DNA of 64,000 nt from Streptomyces sp. CG4 (GTDB lineage: Bacteria; Actinomycetota; Actinomycetes; Streptomycetales; Streptomycetaceae), in NCBI RefSeq assembly GCF_041080655.1, contig NZ_CP163525.1, forward strand, positions 8,432,001 to 8,496,000. Reading direction: 5' to 3'. How positions within the stretch are numbered: the stretch's first letter is position 1; the number at the start of each line of letters is the position of its first letter. Under the pieces are notes generated by a model. The model searched no databases. It was not told where the DNA came from and worked only from the letters and a program-made list of their open reading frames with translations. Below, piece by piece: positions 49,769 to 58,472 of this stretch. The translations under genes and the position numbers were made by a program.

Positions 49769-50308
49769 ATGTACCCGAACCTTGGTCATGTCGGTCGACG
49801 ATCACGCGTCGCGGCCGGGCTCACAGTCGTGACGGCAGCCGCCTTGGGGTTCCTGAGCGCGTGCGGCCAGTCCTCACACTCCACAGCGGCCGGTGACATC
49901 ACGCCCGGTCCTGGTCAGCGTCAGGTGGCCGGGATGCCCGGTGCCTCCGAGTCGGCACAGGCGGCGAGCACCGCACCCGGCGCCTCGCCGAAGTCCGGCA
50001 TGAGCATGCCGATGAACTCGCCGACGGCGGGCGCAGCCGATGCGCCGGTGGCCTCGGACACCGTGGCGATCAAGAACTTCGCGTTCTCCCCGGCCACGCT
50101 GAAGGTCAAAGCGGGCACGACGGTGACGTGGACCAACCAGGACACCGACGCCCACACCGTCACCAGCGCCGGATCGGGCGGGCCGCTGCACTCGCCCGCT
50201 CTGGCCACCCACGCCACCTACAGCTACCAGTTCACCAAGCCGGGCACCTACACCTATCTCTGCACCATCCATCCCTTCATGACAGCCAAGGTGGAGGTGA
50301 CCCGATGA
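49769..50308 (+). CDS. Cupredoxin-domain lipoprotein
   Basis: 179 residues. The signal peptide ends in the lipobox LSAC (GFLSACGQ), so Cys should be lipidated and anchor the protein outside. A Ser/Ala/Met-rich linker follows, then a plastocyanin-like domain: AIKNFAFSPATLKVKAGTTVTWTN, DAHTVTS (His ligand) and YLCTIHPFM (Cys, His, Met ligands). The complete type-1 copper set suggests electron transfer. The ATG at 49769 was chosen, with AGGA upstream (ATG at 49760 also possible). The stop overlaps the phosphoesterase start (ATGA). Confidence 0.9.
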   Translation: MYPNLGHVGRRSRVAAGLTVVTAAALGFLSACGQSSHSTAAGDITPGPGQRQVAGMPGASESAQAASTAPGASPKSGMSMPMNSPTAGAADAPVASDTVAIKNFAFSPATLKVKAGTTVTWTNQDTDAHTVTSAGSGGPLHSPALATHATYSYQFTKPGTYTYLCTIHPFMTAKVEVTR

Positions 50309-51294
50309 CCGGGTACCGTGACGTCCAGGATCCAGTCCCGGGCGGTGCCGACGAACAGCCCGCCGGGGAATACGGCATGACACGACGTCAACTCATCCGT
50401 CACGCGGGATGGTTCGGCGGGGCGGTCGTGCTGACCGTGGCCGGCGGAGAGGTGATCAGCCACATCGCCGGCTCCCGGGGCACCGGCGCCGAGGCCGCCG
50501 CGGTGACCAGCGGCGCCCTGCGGTTCGTGCAGGTCTCCGACAGCCACATAGGTTTCCATGGGCCGGCGAACATGGACGTCGTCGGTTCATTCGCCGAAGC
50601 GGTCGACCAGGTCAACATGCTGGGCTTCCGGCCCGACTTCGTCATGCACAGCGGTGACCTGACACACCTGTCCAAGGCGGACCAGTTCGATCAGGTCAGG
50701 CAGATGATGACCAGGCTGCGCACGGACCGCGTCTTCACCGTGCCCGGTGAGCACGACTCCATCGGCGACGCGGGCCGCGCATACCGGCGGATCTTCGGCA
50801 AGGGCACGCTCGGCGACGGCTGGTACAGCTTCGACACCCACGGAGTGCACTTCATCGCCCTGGTCAACACTCTGAGCCTGGAAAAGCTGGGTCACCTCGG
50901 CACCGAGCAGATCGACTTCGTACGCAAAGACCTGGCGGGGCTGTCATCGGACACCCCGATAGTGGTCTTCAGCCACATCCCGCTCTTCGCCATGTACCCC
51001 CAGTGGGGCTGGAGCACGGACGACGCGTTGAAGGTGATCGCGCTCCTGCGCCGTTTCTCCTCGGTGACCTGTCTCAACGGACACGTCCACCAACTGTTCA
51101 CCAAGACAGAGGGCAACATCACCTTCCACTCCGCCACCACCACCGCCTACCCACTGCCCAAGCCGGGACGGGCCCCCGCCCCCACTCCCCAGGTCGTGCC
51201 CGCCCGACAGCTCAAGGCTGCGCTGGGCATTCGCACCGTGGGCTACCGGCAGGGCGACCGGGAACTGGCGATCAAGGACAAGAGGCTCGCATGA
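50305..51294 (+). CDS. Tat-exported metallophosphoesterase
   Basis: 329 residues. The twin-Arg signal MTRRQLIRHAGWFGGAVVLTVAGG starts near residue 25. The calcineurin-like motifs are in order: VQVSDSHIG, VMHSGDLTH, TVPGEHDS (Glu where many have Asn), VVFSHIPLF and CLNGHVHQ. It should bind two metals and cleave phosphoesters outside the membrane. It is coupled to the cupredoxin by a four-base overlap. This pair next to an ECF/anti-sigma pair is a recurrent actinobacterial layout and probably an envelope-stress or copper-linked operon. Confidence 0.92.
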   Translation: MTGYRDVQDPVPGGADEQPAGEYGMTRRQLIRHAGWFGGAVVLTVAGGEVISHIAGSRGTGAEAAAVTSGALRFVQVSDSHIGFHGPANMDVVGSFAEAVDQVNMLGFRPDFVMHSGDLTHLSKADQFDQVRQMMTRLRTDRVFTVPGEHDSIGDAGRAYRRIFGKGTLGDGWYSFDTHGVHFIALVNTLSLEKLGHLGTEQIDFVRKDLAGLSSDTPIVVFSHIPLFAMYPQWGWSTDDALKVIALLRRFSSVTCLNGHVHQLFTKTEGNITFHSATTTAYPLPKPGRAPAPTPQVVPARQLKAALGIRTVGYRQGDRELAIKDKRLA

Positions 51295-51426
51295 ACATGA
51301 GGCGGGCATGAACAACAGGCTGGCCTGAGCAAGGGAGGACTCCTCCGACTCAGCGGGTGGCAAGGATGTCCACCAGCACGTCGGTGTGACCAGGCCGGGG
51401 ACGGGCACGCCGTAGCGGATGACGAG

Positions 51427-52188
51427 TCACGGGCCCGGCCCGTGGTGGTACACCACGCCGCTGCGCAAGCCACCGCTGGTGGCGAAGAGCTGGGGGACGG
51501 TGACGAGGTCGTATCCGCGGGCCCTCAGCACGTCGATCAGACGGGGCACGGCCGGCGGGGTCGTCGCGTAGCGGTCGTGCAGAACGACGATCGCGCCCGG
51601 CCGCACCCCGGCAAGGACGGCCCGGTCGATGAAGGCCGGGTCGTGGTGCTTCCAGTCCCGGGGGTCGACGTTCCACAGCACCACCGCCATGCCCGCGGCG
51701 CCGGCCGCCTCCCGCACACGGGCGTTCCACGCCCCGAAGGGCGGCCGGAAGAGCACCGGCCTGTGGCCCGTGACCGAGGCGATCTGCTGCGCCGCGACGT
51801 CGATCTGCTGGTCGATCCCGGGGCGGGGCAGAAGCGTGAGGTGAGGATGGGTGACTGTGTGGTCGCCGATCGCGTCGCCGTCCCGGTACTCCCTCAGCGC
51901 GTCCGCGCGGTACTGGAGCGCGTGCGGTCCGATCAGGAAGAACGTGGCGAGGGCATGGCTGCGTTCCAGGGTGGTGAGGAGGGCGGCCGTGTACTGGGTC
52001 GGGCCGTCGTCGAAGGTGAGGGCCACGCATTTGACGGCCCGGCAGTCGACGGTGTGGGTGTGCGCGGCGCGCGTGAGGGGCGGGTGCTGCGGTGCCGCCG
52101 TCGCCGTGCCGAGTGGGCATACGGCGACCGACAGGGCGGTGGCGGCGAGAGCCGCCACCGTACGGTGCCGACCCGGCCTGGCAGTCAT
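51427..52188 (-). CDS. Secreted polysaccharide deacetylase (NodB-type)
   Basis: 253 residues. The signal peptide is GRHRTVAALAATALSVAVCP then LGTATAA. The NodB motifs are VALTFDDGPTQYT (catalytic Asp and metal Asp), GDHTVTHPHL (two metal His), LFRPPFGAWN and a later VLWNVDPRDWK and IVVLHD. The enzyme removes acetyl groups from peptidoglycan, chitin or other polysaccharide (CE4). The ATG at 52188 follows GAGGTATCACG. Confidence 0.92.
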   Translation of the reverse strand: MTARPGRHRTVAALAATALSVAVCPLGTATAAPQHPPLTRAAHTHTVDCRAVKCVALTFDDGPTQYTAALLTTLERSHALATFFLIGPHALQYRADALREYRDGDAIGDHTVTHPHLTLLPRPGIDQQIDVAAQQIASVTGHRPVLFRPPFGAWNARVREAAGAAGMAVVLWNVDPRDWKHHDPAFIDRAVLAGVRPGAIVVLHDRYATTPPAVPRLIDVLRARGYDLVTVPQLFATSGGLRSGVVYHHGPGP

Positions 52189-52602
52189 CGTGATACCTCG
52201 CCGTCGTGGCCTCGCCCTCCGGCGGACTGACCAATTCCAGTCTGGTCGGTCGTCCGGATCCGCGCGCGTCGGCGCAGGTCGGGAGAGGTAAGAGAAGCCC
52301 AAGCGGCGGCGCGAAACCGGTGGCAAGGCGGTCCGCAGCCTGCCGATATTCAAGCGTTCCTCTTACCTGGAAAGGCCCCGACTTACCTGGAAAGGCCCCG
52401 ACGCCGTGCCCGTTGCCCGCAGATGTCGAGGACACGCGGTATCGCACCGAGAGCCGAACGCCAGGCACCGGGGGCGCAGCTACAGCAGTGTGAGGGTCGA
52501 GCAGGCAGGCGGTCAGGTCGGTGCGGACTTCTTCGTGCCAGTCCGTGTGGGCGCCGGAGGATGCCCGAACCTCTACCGGCACAGGCAGGGGTGATGAGCC
52601 CC
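52189..52602. other. Gap, tandem repeat only
   Basis: 414 bases between convergent-side genes with no recognised coding sequence. It contains the 20-bp tandem repeat at 52362-52401. Confidence 0.5.
52362..52401. repeat. Perfect 20-bp tandem repeat (2 copies)
   Basis: CTTACCTGGAAAGGCCCCGA occurs twice head to tail (52362-52381, 52382-52401) upstream of the deacetylase gene. Confidence 0.9.
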
Positions 52603-53049
52603 TCAGTACCAGTCCGTGCACGCGCGCAGTTGGCCGCCCTTGATGTCGGCGCAGGCCCTGGCCTTGTAGCCCGGCCCGTCGTAGACCGCCCGGTCCCACC
52701 CCATCGACACGGCACCGTCGCCCAGCGCGGTCGTACGGCCCAGCGTCTGCATGTGCCCGGCATGCTGCCGCTCGACCCACACGTGTCCGCCCTTGCCGAC
52801 CCAGGCCGCGCCGAACACCCAGTCGTGGCCGCTCTTCTTCTGCGCGTGGAGATTGACCGTCACCCGCCAGCCGTTGACCTGCTTCCCGCGCACGGCCATG
52901 AGGCACGCGTGGTCGTCGGGCAACTTGTAGCTCCCGCAAGCGGGCCGCTGCACTGGGTCCGACGCGGCGGACGCCGCCGTGGCGCTGGGCAGTACAACGG
53001 CGCCCGCGAGCGCCGCACCGAGCATCAGGGTCTTGACTGTCTTTCGCAT
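52603..53049 (-). CDS. Secreted hypothetical protein
   Basis: 148 residues. The signal peptide KTVKTLMLGAALAGAVVLPS ends near ASAAS (residue 29). The mature part has four Cys (RPACGSY, DHACLMA, ARACADI, LRACTDW), likely two disulphides, and beta-type sequence ending DWY. No family was recognised. ATG at 53049. It resembles other small secreted streptomycete proteins of unknown role. Confidence 0.75.
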   Translation of the reverse strand: MRKTVKTLMLGAALAGAVVLPSATAASAASDPVQRPACGSYKLPDDHACLMAVRGKQVNGWRVTVNLHAQKKSGHDWVFGAAWVGKGGHVWVERQHAGHMQTLGRTTALGDGAVSMGWDRAVYDGPGYKARACADIKGGQLRACTDWY

Positions 53050-53577
53050 GACTCCCCGTCATCGTGAATGTGTTTCAGGGGGAGTCAATATTCCGCCAGT
53101 CGGGGCTGTCAAATGTCTTCACCAACCGCAAGGGCTCCAGGGGCGGGCGGACCTGAGATGGCGTCTGCCCACTTCAATTGGGGAGTCCGCGGTAGCAGAT
53201 GAGGCCGGCTGCAGGCGCGGTGATAGCCAGGAAAGGGTCAGGAAGCAGCCGGTGAGCCTTGTCCGCGTGCAGGTCGGCCGGGCGTCGGCGCCGTGGCCCG
53301 CGGCGTGAGCGGAAGGGCGGGATGCCGTGTACGAGCGCCTGCGGGGCTTGACTGCAGCCACGGGTATTCCGTCACCTCACGAACCTCAATCCGTCGGTGC
53401 CCCGCTGGGCTGTCGGCGAAAGCCGCTGACCTGGGCGAACTTCCATCCGCCGGCGTCGCCGGTCCGTGTGGTCCGTCCTGGTTCCCGGACTGGGAACAGT
53501 GAGTGACTGCCGTTGGCTCCCCCGGGAGTGTCATGCGAGGGTGGAGGGGCCGATCACCGATCGGCGAAGGGAGTCGC
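53050..53577. other. Gap without recognisable gene
   Basis: 528 bases between divergent genes. No recognised protein, RNA or strong repeat was seen. It presumably holds both promoters. Confidence 0.5.
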
Positions 53578-54735
53578 ATGACTCGCGGAACGAGTGACGC
53601 CGCACGAGGCGGGCGCTCTCGTCTACGGCGCCCGTCGGATACGGGCGGCTGGGCCCTGACCACAGGACTGGTAGTCGCGATCCTCGTGGTCCTGCTGGTG
53701 GACCTCGCGACCGGGCCGGTTTTCCGGATCATCCAGGTGTCCGTGATCGCGGCCGTCATCGCTGCCATGTACTGCACGGTGCGGCAGACCGTGATCGTGA
53801 CCGTGGCATTCTTCGCGGCAACGGCCGCGATGTACATCTACAGCTGGAAGGAGGCCGGTTTCCTGACCAGCTACGCCGTCCTCGCGGGCAACGTGGCCAT
53901 AGGCGCCGCCCTCCTACGGCTGTGTGCGCTGCGCCGGCAGCGCGATCATCTCCTCGCGCAGGCCCTGTCCGCCTCCGAGACCGTCCAGCGGTTCCTGATC
54001 CGCCCATTTCCTCTGCACACCGACGATGCGACGGTCGACGGCTTCTACGACTCCTCCACGCGGGAGGCGCTGGTGGGCGGTGACATCTACGAGGCGCTGT
54101 CCACCCGGCACGGCACACGGGTACTCATCGGCGATGTACGCGGCAAGGGACTGTCGGCGCTCCAGGCAGGGATGACCGTCCTGACCTCCTTCCGCGAGTG
54201 CGCCTACCACGAGCCCTCCCTGCTCGGTGTGGCCGACCGGCTGGAGCAGGCCCTGCTGCGGCACAACCAGCGGACGGAGCGGGACGCGGAAGAGGGCGGG
54301 GAGCATGGCGGGCGCCGTTTCGTCACCGCGCTGCTGCTGCAGCTCGATCCCGGCGGGAACGCACTGATCGTGCACTGTGGGCACGTCCCGCCGTTCCTGC
54401 TCACTCTGGGCAGCGCCGCCGAGGTACAGCTCACCACCCCGGGACTGCCCCTAGGGCTGGACGAACTGGCCCCGGACTCCCGCAGCGAGCAGAAGATCCC
54501 CCTCGCCCCGGGGGACCGGCTGGCCCTGTGCACGGATGGGGTGACCGAGACCCGGAACGCGGACGGCGCCGACTATCCACTCGCGGCACGGCTCCGCTCC
54601 TGGGCCGCCCTGCCCTCTCCCCAGCTCATCGAGCGGTTGCAGCAGGACCTGATGGACTTCGCCGGCCACGAGCCTCGCGATGACATGGCCTTCCTCCTGG
54701 TCCGCAGGCACTTCTCGGACCGGGACGACGCCTGA
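53578..54735 (+). CDS. SpoIIE/PP2C-type membrane phosphatase
   Basis: 385 residues. Three to four transmembrane helices lie at about 25-110 (LTTGLVVAILVVLLVDLA, IIQVSVIAAVIAAMY, TVIVTVAFFAATAAMYI, SYAVLAGNVAIGAALLRL). The PP2C-type SpoIIE domain follows, with metal-site motifs GGDIYEAL, LIGDVRGKGLSALQAGM, LALCTDGVTETRN and DDMAFLLVRR. Such phosphatases dephosphorylate anti-anti-sigma factors. The ATG at 53578 follows GAAGGGAG. Membrane anchoring without a PAS or GAF domain is noted. The GHKL protein at 47410 could act in the same network. Confidence 0.92.
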   Translation: MTRGTSDAARGGRSRLRRPSDTGGWALTTGLVVAILVVLLVDLATGPVFRIIQVSVIAAVIAAMYCTVRQTVIVTVAFFAATAAMYIYSWKEAGFLTSYAVLAGNVAIGAALLRLCALRRQRDHLLAQALSASETVQRFLIRPFPLHTDDATVDGFYDSSTREALVGGDIYEALSTRHGTRVLIGDVRGKGLSALQAGMTVLTSFRECAYHEPSLLGVADRLEQALLRHNQRTERDAEEGGEHGGRRFVTALLLQLDPGGNALIVHCGHVPPFLLTLGSAAEVQLTTPGLPLGLDELAPDSRSEQKIPLAPGDRLALCTDGVTETRNADGADYPLAARLRSWAALPSPQLIERLQQDLMDFAGHEPRDDMAFLLVRRHFSDRDDA

Positions 54736-54760
54736 CAGCGCTCTCCGGAGAGCCGGTCCC

Positions 54761-55240
54761 TCATCCGCGCGCTTGTCCTCGTGCGGTCAGGAGATGGTCT
54801 GCTCCTGCGAGTGAGACGAAGCTTCGCGGGTGTCGTGCCTCGCGGGCGATCTCCCCGGCGTTGGCGACGTCGACGGTGTTGTCGGTGGGCGAATGCATGA
54901 CGAGCAACGGCAGGTGCAACTCGCGTATCCGGTAGCGCAGGCGAGCTTGGTGGACGTCGTCGACGAAGGCACGCTTGAGGACCAGGGTCCTCCCGCCGAC
55001 AAACACTGCGCGCGATCCTCGGCCGCTGCGGCGATGGCGGCGCCTCCCCATGAGCGCCCCACCAGCAGGTCTGCCGGAGTTCCTCCTTCCGCCATCAAAG
55101 CTGCCGCACGGACGGTGTCCTGAACCTTGATGCGGCCGGCGAGTCCTTTCCGAGGGCGAATCCGTGGACGAAGATTCCCCAGCCCCGGATCTCGCGGGGG
55201 AGCCCTGAGCGCGGCGCTTGTCGCTGTCGGCGCGGCGGAC
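54761..55240 (-). pseudogene. Alpha/beta hydrolase (hydrolase/OsmC-type) remnant
   Basis: Minus-strand pieces of a hydrolase in different frames. WGIFVHGFALGKDSPAASR (about 55170) is an N-terminal strand and oxyanion region. PADLLVGRSWGGAAIAAAA (about 55060) is the nucleophile elbow with His of GHSxGG changed to Arg. LVLKRAFVDDVHQ, LPLLVMHSPTDNTVDV (acid residue region) and FVSLAGADHLLT (catalytic His) lie at about 54790-54990. Frames shift and segments are missing. It resembles the hydrolase half of hydrolase/OsmC fusions. Confidence 0.65.
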
Positions 55241-55260
55241 GGCCGGCTTCTGATAGACGG

Positions 55261-56790
55261 CTAATCGGCGGTCGGTTTGGTGGCGAGCAGTGCCGTGATC
55301 TCATCGGCGAGGTGCGGGCCGAGCTCGCCCCAGCCGTCCTTGTAACCGTAGACGCCGGCCAGGGTGCGGGCCTCGTAGTCACCGTTCATGATCTCGATGT
55401 CTTCGGCCGTGATGAGTGCCGGGTGGGGGACGCCGACGGCCGCCGAAACCTTGATCAGCTCCTTGCGCAGGGTACGCAGGTAGACAGCGGCCCGGGTGGC
55501 CTTCGAGGTCGGGTCGAGGCCGCGGGCCAACCACGGGTTCTGGGTGGCTATGCCGGTGGGACATGTGTCGGTGTGGCACTTCTGCGACTGGATGCAGCCG
55601 ATGGACAGCATCGCCTCACGGGCCACGTTGATCATGTCGGCGCCCAGAGCGAAGGCGACCGCGGCGTTGTCGGGCAGGCCGAGCTTGCCGGAGCCGATGA
55701 AGGTGAGCTCGTCGGTCAGCCCCAGCTCGGCGAAGGTGCCGTAGACACGGGAGAAGCCCATCCGGAACGGCAGTGACACCGAGTCCGCGAAGATGCGCGG
55801 CGCCGCCCCGGTGCCGCCCTCACCCCCGTCGACGGTCACGAAGTCGACACCACGGTCACCACGCGCCATCAGCGTGGCCAACTCCTGCCAGAAGCCCATC
55901 TCTCCGACCGCGCTCTTGATGCCGACCGGCAGACCGGTCTCGGTGGCGATCAGCTCGACGAAGTCGAGCATCGAGTCGACGTCGCTGAACGCGGTGTGCC
56001 GCGACGGGGAGGCACAGTCCTTGCCGACCGGGATGCCGCGGATCGCGGCGATCTCCTGGGTCACCTTCGCGCCCGGCAGCATCCCGCCCAGCCCCGGCTT
56101 GGCGCCCTGCGAGAGCTTGATCTCTATCGCCCTGACCGGGGCACCGGAGACCACGTCCTTGAGCTTGTCGAGGTTGAAGCTGCCGTCCTCGTTGCGACAG
56201 CCGAAATACGCCGTACCGATCTGAAGGACGAGGTCGCCGCCGTTGCGGTGGTACGGCGAGAGACCGCCCTCGCCCGTGTTGTGCATCGTGCCCGCCAGTG
56301 CCGCCCCCTTGTTGAGCGCCGTGACGGCCGCGCCGGAGAGCGAGCCGAAGCTCATCGCCGAGATGTTCACCACACTCGCCGGCCGGAACGCCTTGGCGCG
56401 CCCGCGCGGCCCGCCCAGCACCTTGGCCGACGGCAGTGGCGCCTGCGGGTCGTGTGCGTCGGGCAGAGTACCGGCGAACGTGCGCTGCTTCAGGTAGGCG
56501 TGCCCCTGCACGTGCTCCACGTCGACTTCGGTTCCGAACCCGAAGTAGTTGTTCTCCTCCTTCGCCGACGCGTAGATCCAGGTGCGCTGGTCACGACTGA
56601 ACGGGCGCTCCTCCTCGTTGGACGTCACGATGTACTGCCGCAGCTCCGGCCCGATCGTCTCCAACAGGTACCGGGCGTGCCCGATCACCGGGAAGTTACG
56701 GAGCAGTGCGTGCCTCTTCTGGATGAGGTCGCGGGCAGCCAGAAGCGCCACTGCTGTTGCGGCGGCCGCACCGACCTTCCGGGCGTGCAT
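55261..56790 (-). CDS. FMN-binding glutamate synthase-family protein
   Basis: 509 residues. After an N-terminal hydrophobic stretch (VGAAAATAVALLAARDLI) comes the GltB-type central and FMN domain: NISAMSFGSLSGAAVTALNKGA, MHNTGEGGLSPYH, IEIKLSQGAKPGLGGMLPG, FVTVDGGEGGTGAAPRIFAD, and the Fe-S cysteine region IGCIQSQKCHTDTCPTGIATQ (three Cys for a 3Fe-4S cluster). The glutaminase domain is absent, so the electron donor and substrate are unknown. The ATG at 56790 follows GAGGAGGAACG. Stand-alone forms are frequent in actinobacteria. Confidence 0.92.
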   Translation of the reverse strand: MHARKVGAAAATAVALLAARDLIQKRHALLRNFPVIGHARYLLETIGPELRQYIVTSNEEERPFSRDQRTWIYASAKEENNYFGFGTEVDVEHVQGHAYLKQRTFAGTLPDAHDPQAPLPSAKVLGGPRGRAKAFRPASVVNISAMSFGSLSGAAVTALNKGAALAGTMHNTGEGGLSPYHRNGGDLVLQIGTAYFGCRNEDGSFNLDKLKDVVSGAPVRAIEIKLSQGAKPGLGGMLPGAKVTQEIAAIRGIPVGKDCASPSRHTAFSDVDSMLDFVELIATETGLPVGIKSAVGEMGFWQELATLMARGDRGVDFVTVDGGEGGTGAAPRIFADSVSLPFRMGFSRVYGTFAELGLTDELTFIGSGKLGLPDNAAVAFALGADMINVAREAMLSIGCIQSQKCHTDTCPTGIATQNPWLARGLDPTSKATRAAVYLRTLRKELIKVSAAVGVPHPALITAEDIEIMNGDYEARTLAGVYGYKDGWGELGPHLADEITALLATKPTAD

Positions 56791-56847
56791 TGAACGTTCC
56801 TCCTCGATGCACGACTCCATCGCCATGCGGTGGAGTCGTTGTGTCGT

Positions 56848-56875
56848 GTTGGGCGTTGGGCGTTGGGCGTTGGAC
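56848..56875. repeat. 7-bp tandem repeat (4 copies)
   Basis: GTTGGGC repeats three times plus one variant (GTTGGAC), about 60 bases upstream of the glutamate-synthase-like gene. It lies in the 56791-57230 stretch, which shows no other gene. Confidence 0.8.
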
Positions 56876-57229
56876 GGCGGGCACGGCCCAGCGGCCATCA
56901 GCGTCCGTCAGCGCCCGTCGAAGAATGCGAAACGATATTAAGAGGCCGCTCGGGCAGTCCTGTGATCAGGGGGCTGGTCCGGCTGCGGCTTCGCGCCGGA
57001 GGGAAGCGATGGGAAGAGCGCCTTCGCGCTGACGACCGCGGCGAGGTCCCGCTTGAGCTGGCAGAACCCCTCCGGATCCGTCGCCCCGAGCGTGCCTTCG
57101 CGGGGGAGGGCGAGCGCATGGTCGATCAGGCTGAAGCGGATCCCGGCGAGGAGGACGAGGCGGACGCGTTGTTCTGGGGCGGCTGCTGGCACCAGGTTCG
57201 GCTGCGGGCACCAGGTGGTGAAGGGCGAC

Positions 57230-57580
57230 GGCGTTGCGGGCAGGCCATACTTCGAGCAGTCGTACGCGCTGGCGAATTCTGTCGATGACCGGATGACGAT
57301 GTCCTATGCGATTCGGCATCTCGGCTTCGCCGACAAGGACGCAGGCCGTTTCGATCAGGCTCGCGAGCGGTTGACCGAATCGGTGACACTGCGCCGGGAG
57401 ATCGGCTTCCGACCAGGGGAAGCGGCCGCCTCGTGGCGCTGGCCCATCTCGCGGCCGAAACCGGTAACCCGTCGGCGGCGTTGCCTCACCTCGACGGGGC
57501 CCAGTCGGTCGCCGAGAGCTGCGGTGCCAAGGCCGTGTTGGGGTGGACCGAGCAAGCGCGCACGCTCATCCGCTCCTAGG
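57230..57580 (+). pseudogene. TPR-repeat C-terminal remnant
   Basis: SYALANSVDDRMTMSYAIRH and GRFDQARERLTESVTLRREI, then after a frameshift near 57420 VALAHLAAETGNPSAALPHL, DGAQSVAESCGAKAVL and GWTEQARTLIRS then stop. These are tetratricopeptide helices of the type found at the C-terminus of AfsR/LuxR-like STAND regulators. Only the last three repeats remain. Confidence 0.65.
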
Positions 57581-57609
57581 ATCCGATGGGAAAGTGCTGG
57601 TCACAGCCG

Positions 57610-57990
57610 CTAGTTGAGGAATGCGACCAGCACGGTCGCCTCGTAACGGACGGCACGCGTGTCGTACCTGGTGGCTACGACGACCCGGTTGCTCGGCTGT
57701 CGTACGCCTTGTCTGCCCACACCCGGTCCGGGCGCTTGCCGGGCCGCCGGGACCGGTCCGGGGCACGGGGATGGCCTCCAGGACTGGATCGGATTGCGGG
57801 GATTCACCTCGTTGTCCGGTTGTGATCAGCGCCGACAGCGGCTTCTGTCCCTGCTCGACGGCGATGCCGCCGGGCGGCGCCTTTTGCAGGTGTCCCTTTT
57901 GGAAGCCCTGGCGGCGTGCTGGTGGGCCCGGCAGACGGTGGAGTCGACGTTTGCGGCCCAGTTGATCAGGCCCTTCGAGTCGGCCTCGGC
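57610..57990 (-). mobile_element. IS5-family transposase internal remnant
   Basis: Minus-strand pieces: LINWAANVDSTVCRAHQHAA (first catalytic Asp region, about 57910-57960), APPGGIAVEQGQKPLSALIT fused across a deletion, GQRGESPQSDP, and in other frames KAYDSRA-like (about 57700) and VRYEATVLVAFLN near 57620. It has the order of an IS5-type DDE transposase with a ~20-residue deletion and frameshifts. Confidence 0.7.
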
Positions 57991-58028
57991 CTGGCGCCCG
58001 GACCCTCGTCGGGGGCGGCGACCGTACC

Positions 58029-58420
58029 GTGACCACCACCGACCTCGCAGAGTTGGCGAAGACCGCAATCGCCGGACTCAAGGCCGCGGGCCGGACCACT
58101 GCGAAGGTCACCGTCGACGACAGCCTGTTCCCCGAGCCGATCCGGGCCAAGGGCTGGAACGACGGCTACTACCCCGACGCCGTCGCCCCGGTCCGCGCGC
58201 TGGTCGTCGACGGGCCCGGCGTCCAGGACACCTCCATCGACGCCGGGCAGGTCTTCGCAAGGCAACTCGCCGCGCACGGAGTCACGGCCGCCGGCGACGT
58301 CACCCGCGCCGCGGCGCGCACCACGGACGATGCGGTGGCCCAGCACACGTCGGCGCCGCTGTCGGACATCGTCCACACGGTGTCCCGGGCCGACCGCATC
58401 CCGGCCGCCACCGTCGCGCC
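58029..58420 (+). pseudogene. PBP4/DacB (D-Ala-D-Ala carboxypeptidase) internal fragment
   Basis: LAELAKTAIAGLKAAGRTTA, VDDSLFPEPIRAKGWNDGYY, VAPVRALVVDGPG, AGQVFARQLAAHGVTAAGD and APLSDIVHTV match the middle of S13-family PBP4 enzymes, the part between the active-site SxxK and SxN motifs. Both motif regions are missing or altered (after HTV the expected SDN is absent). The frame runs open far downstream, but there it is antisense to the esterase gene. Confidence 0.7.
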
Positions 58421-58472
58421 GCGTTGCCTTGTTCGCCCGCAGCGGCCTCCAGGCCCGCGCAGCACTCCGGGC

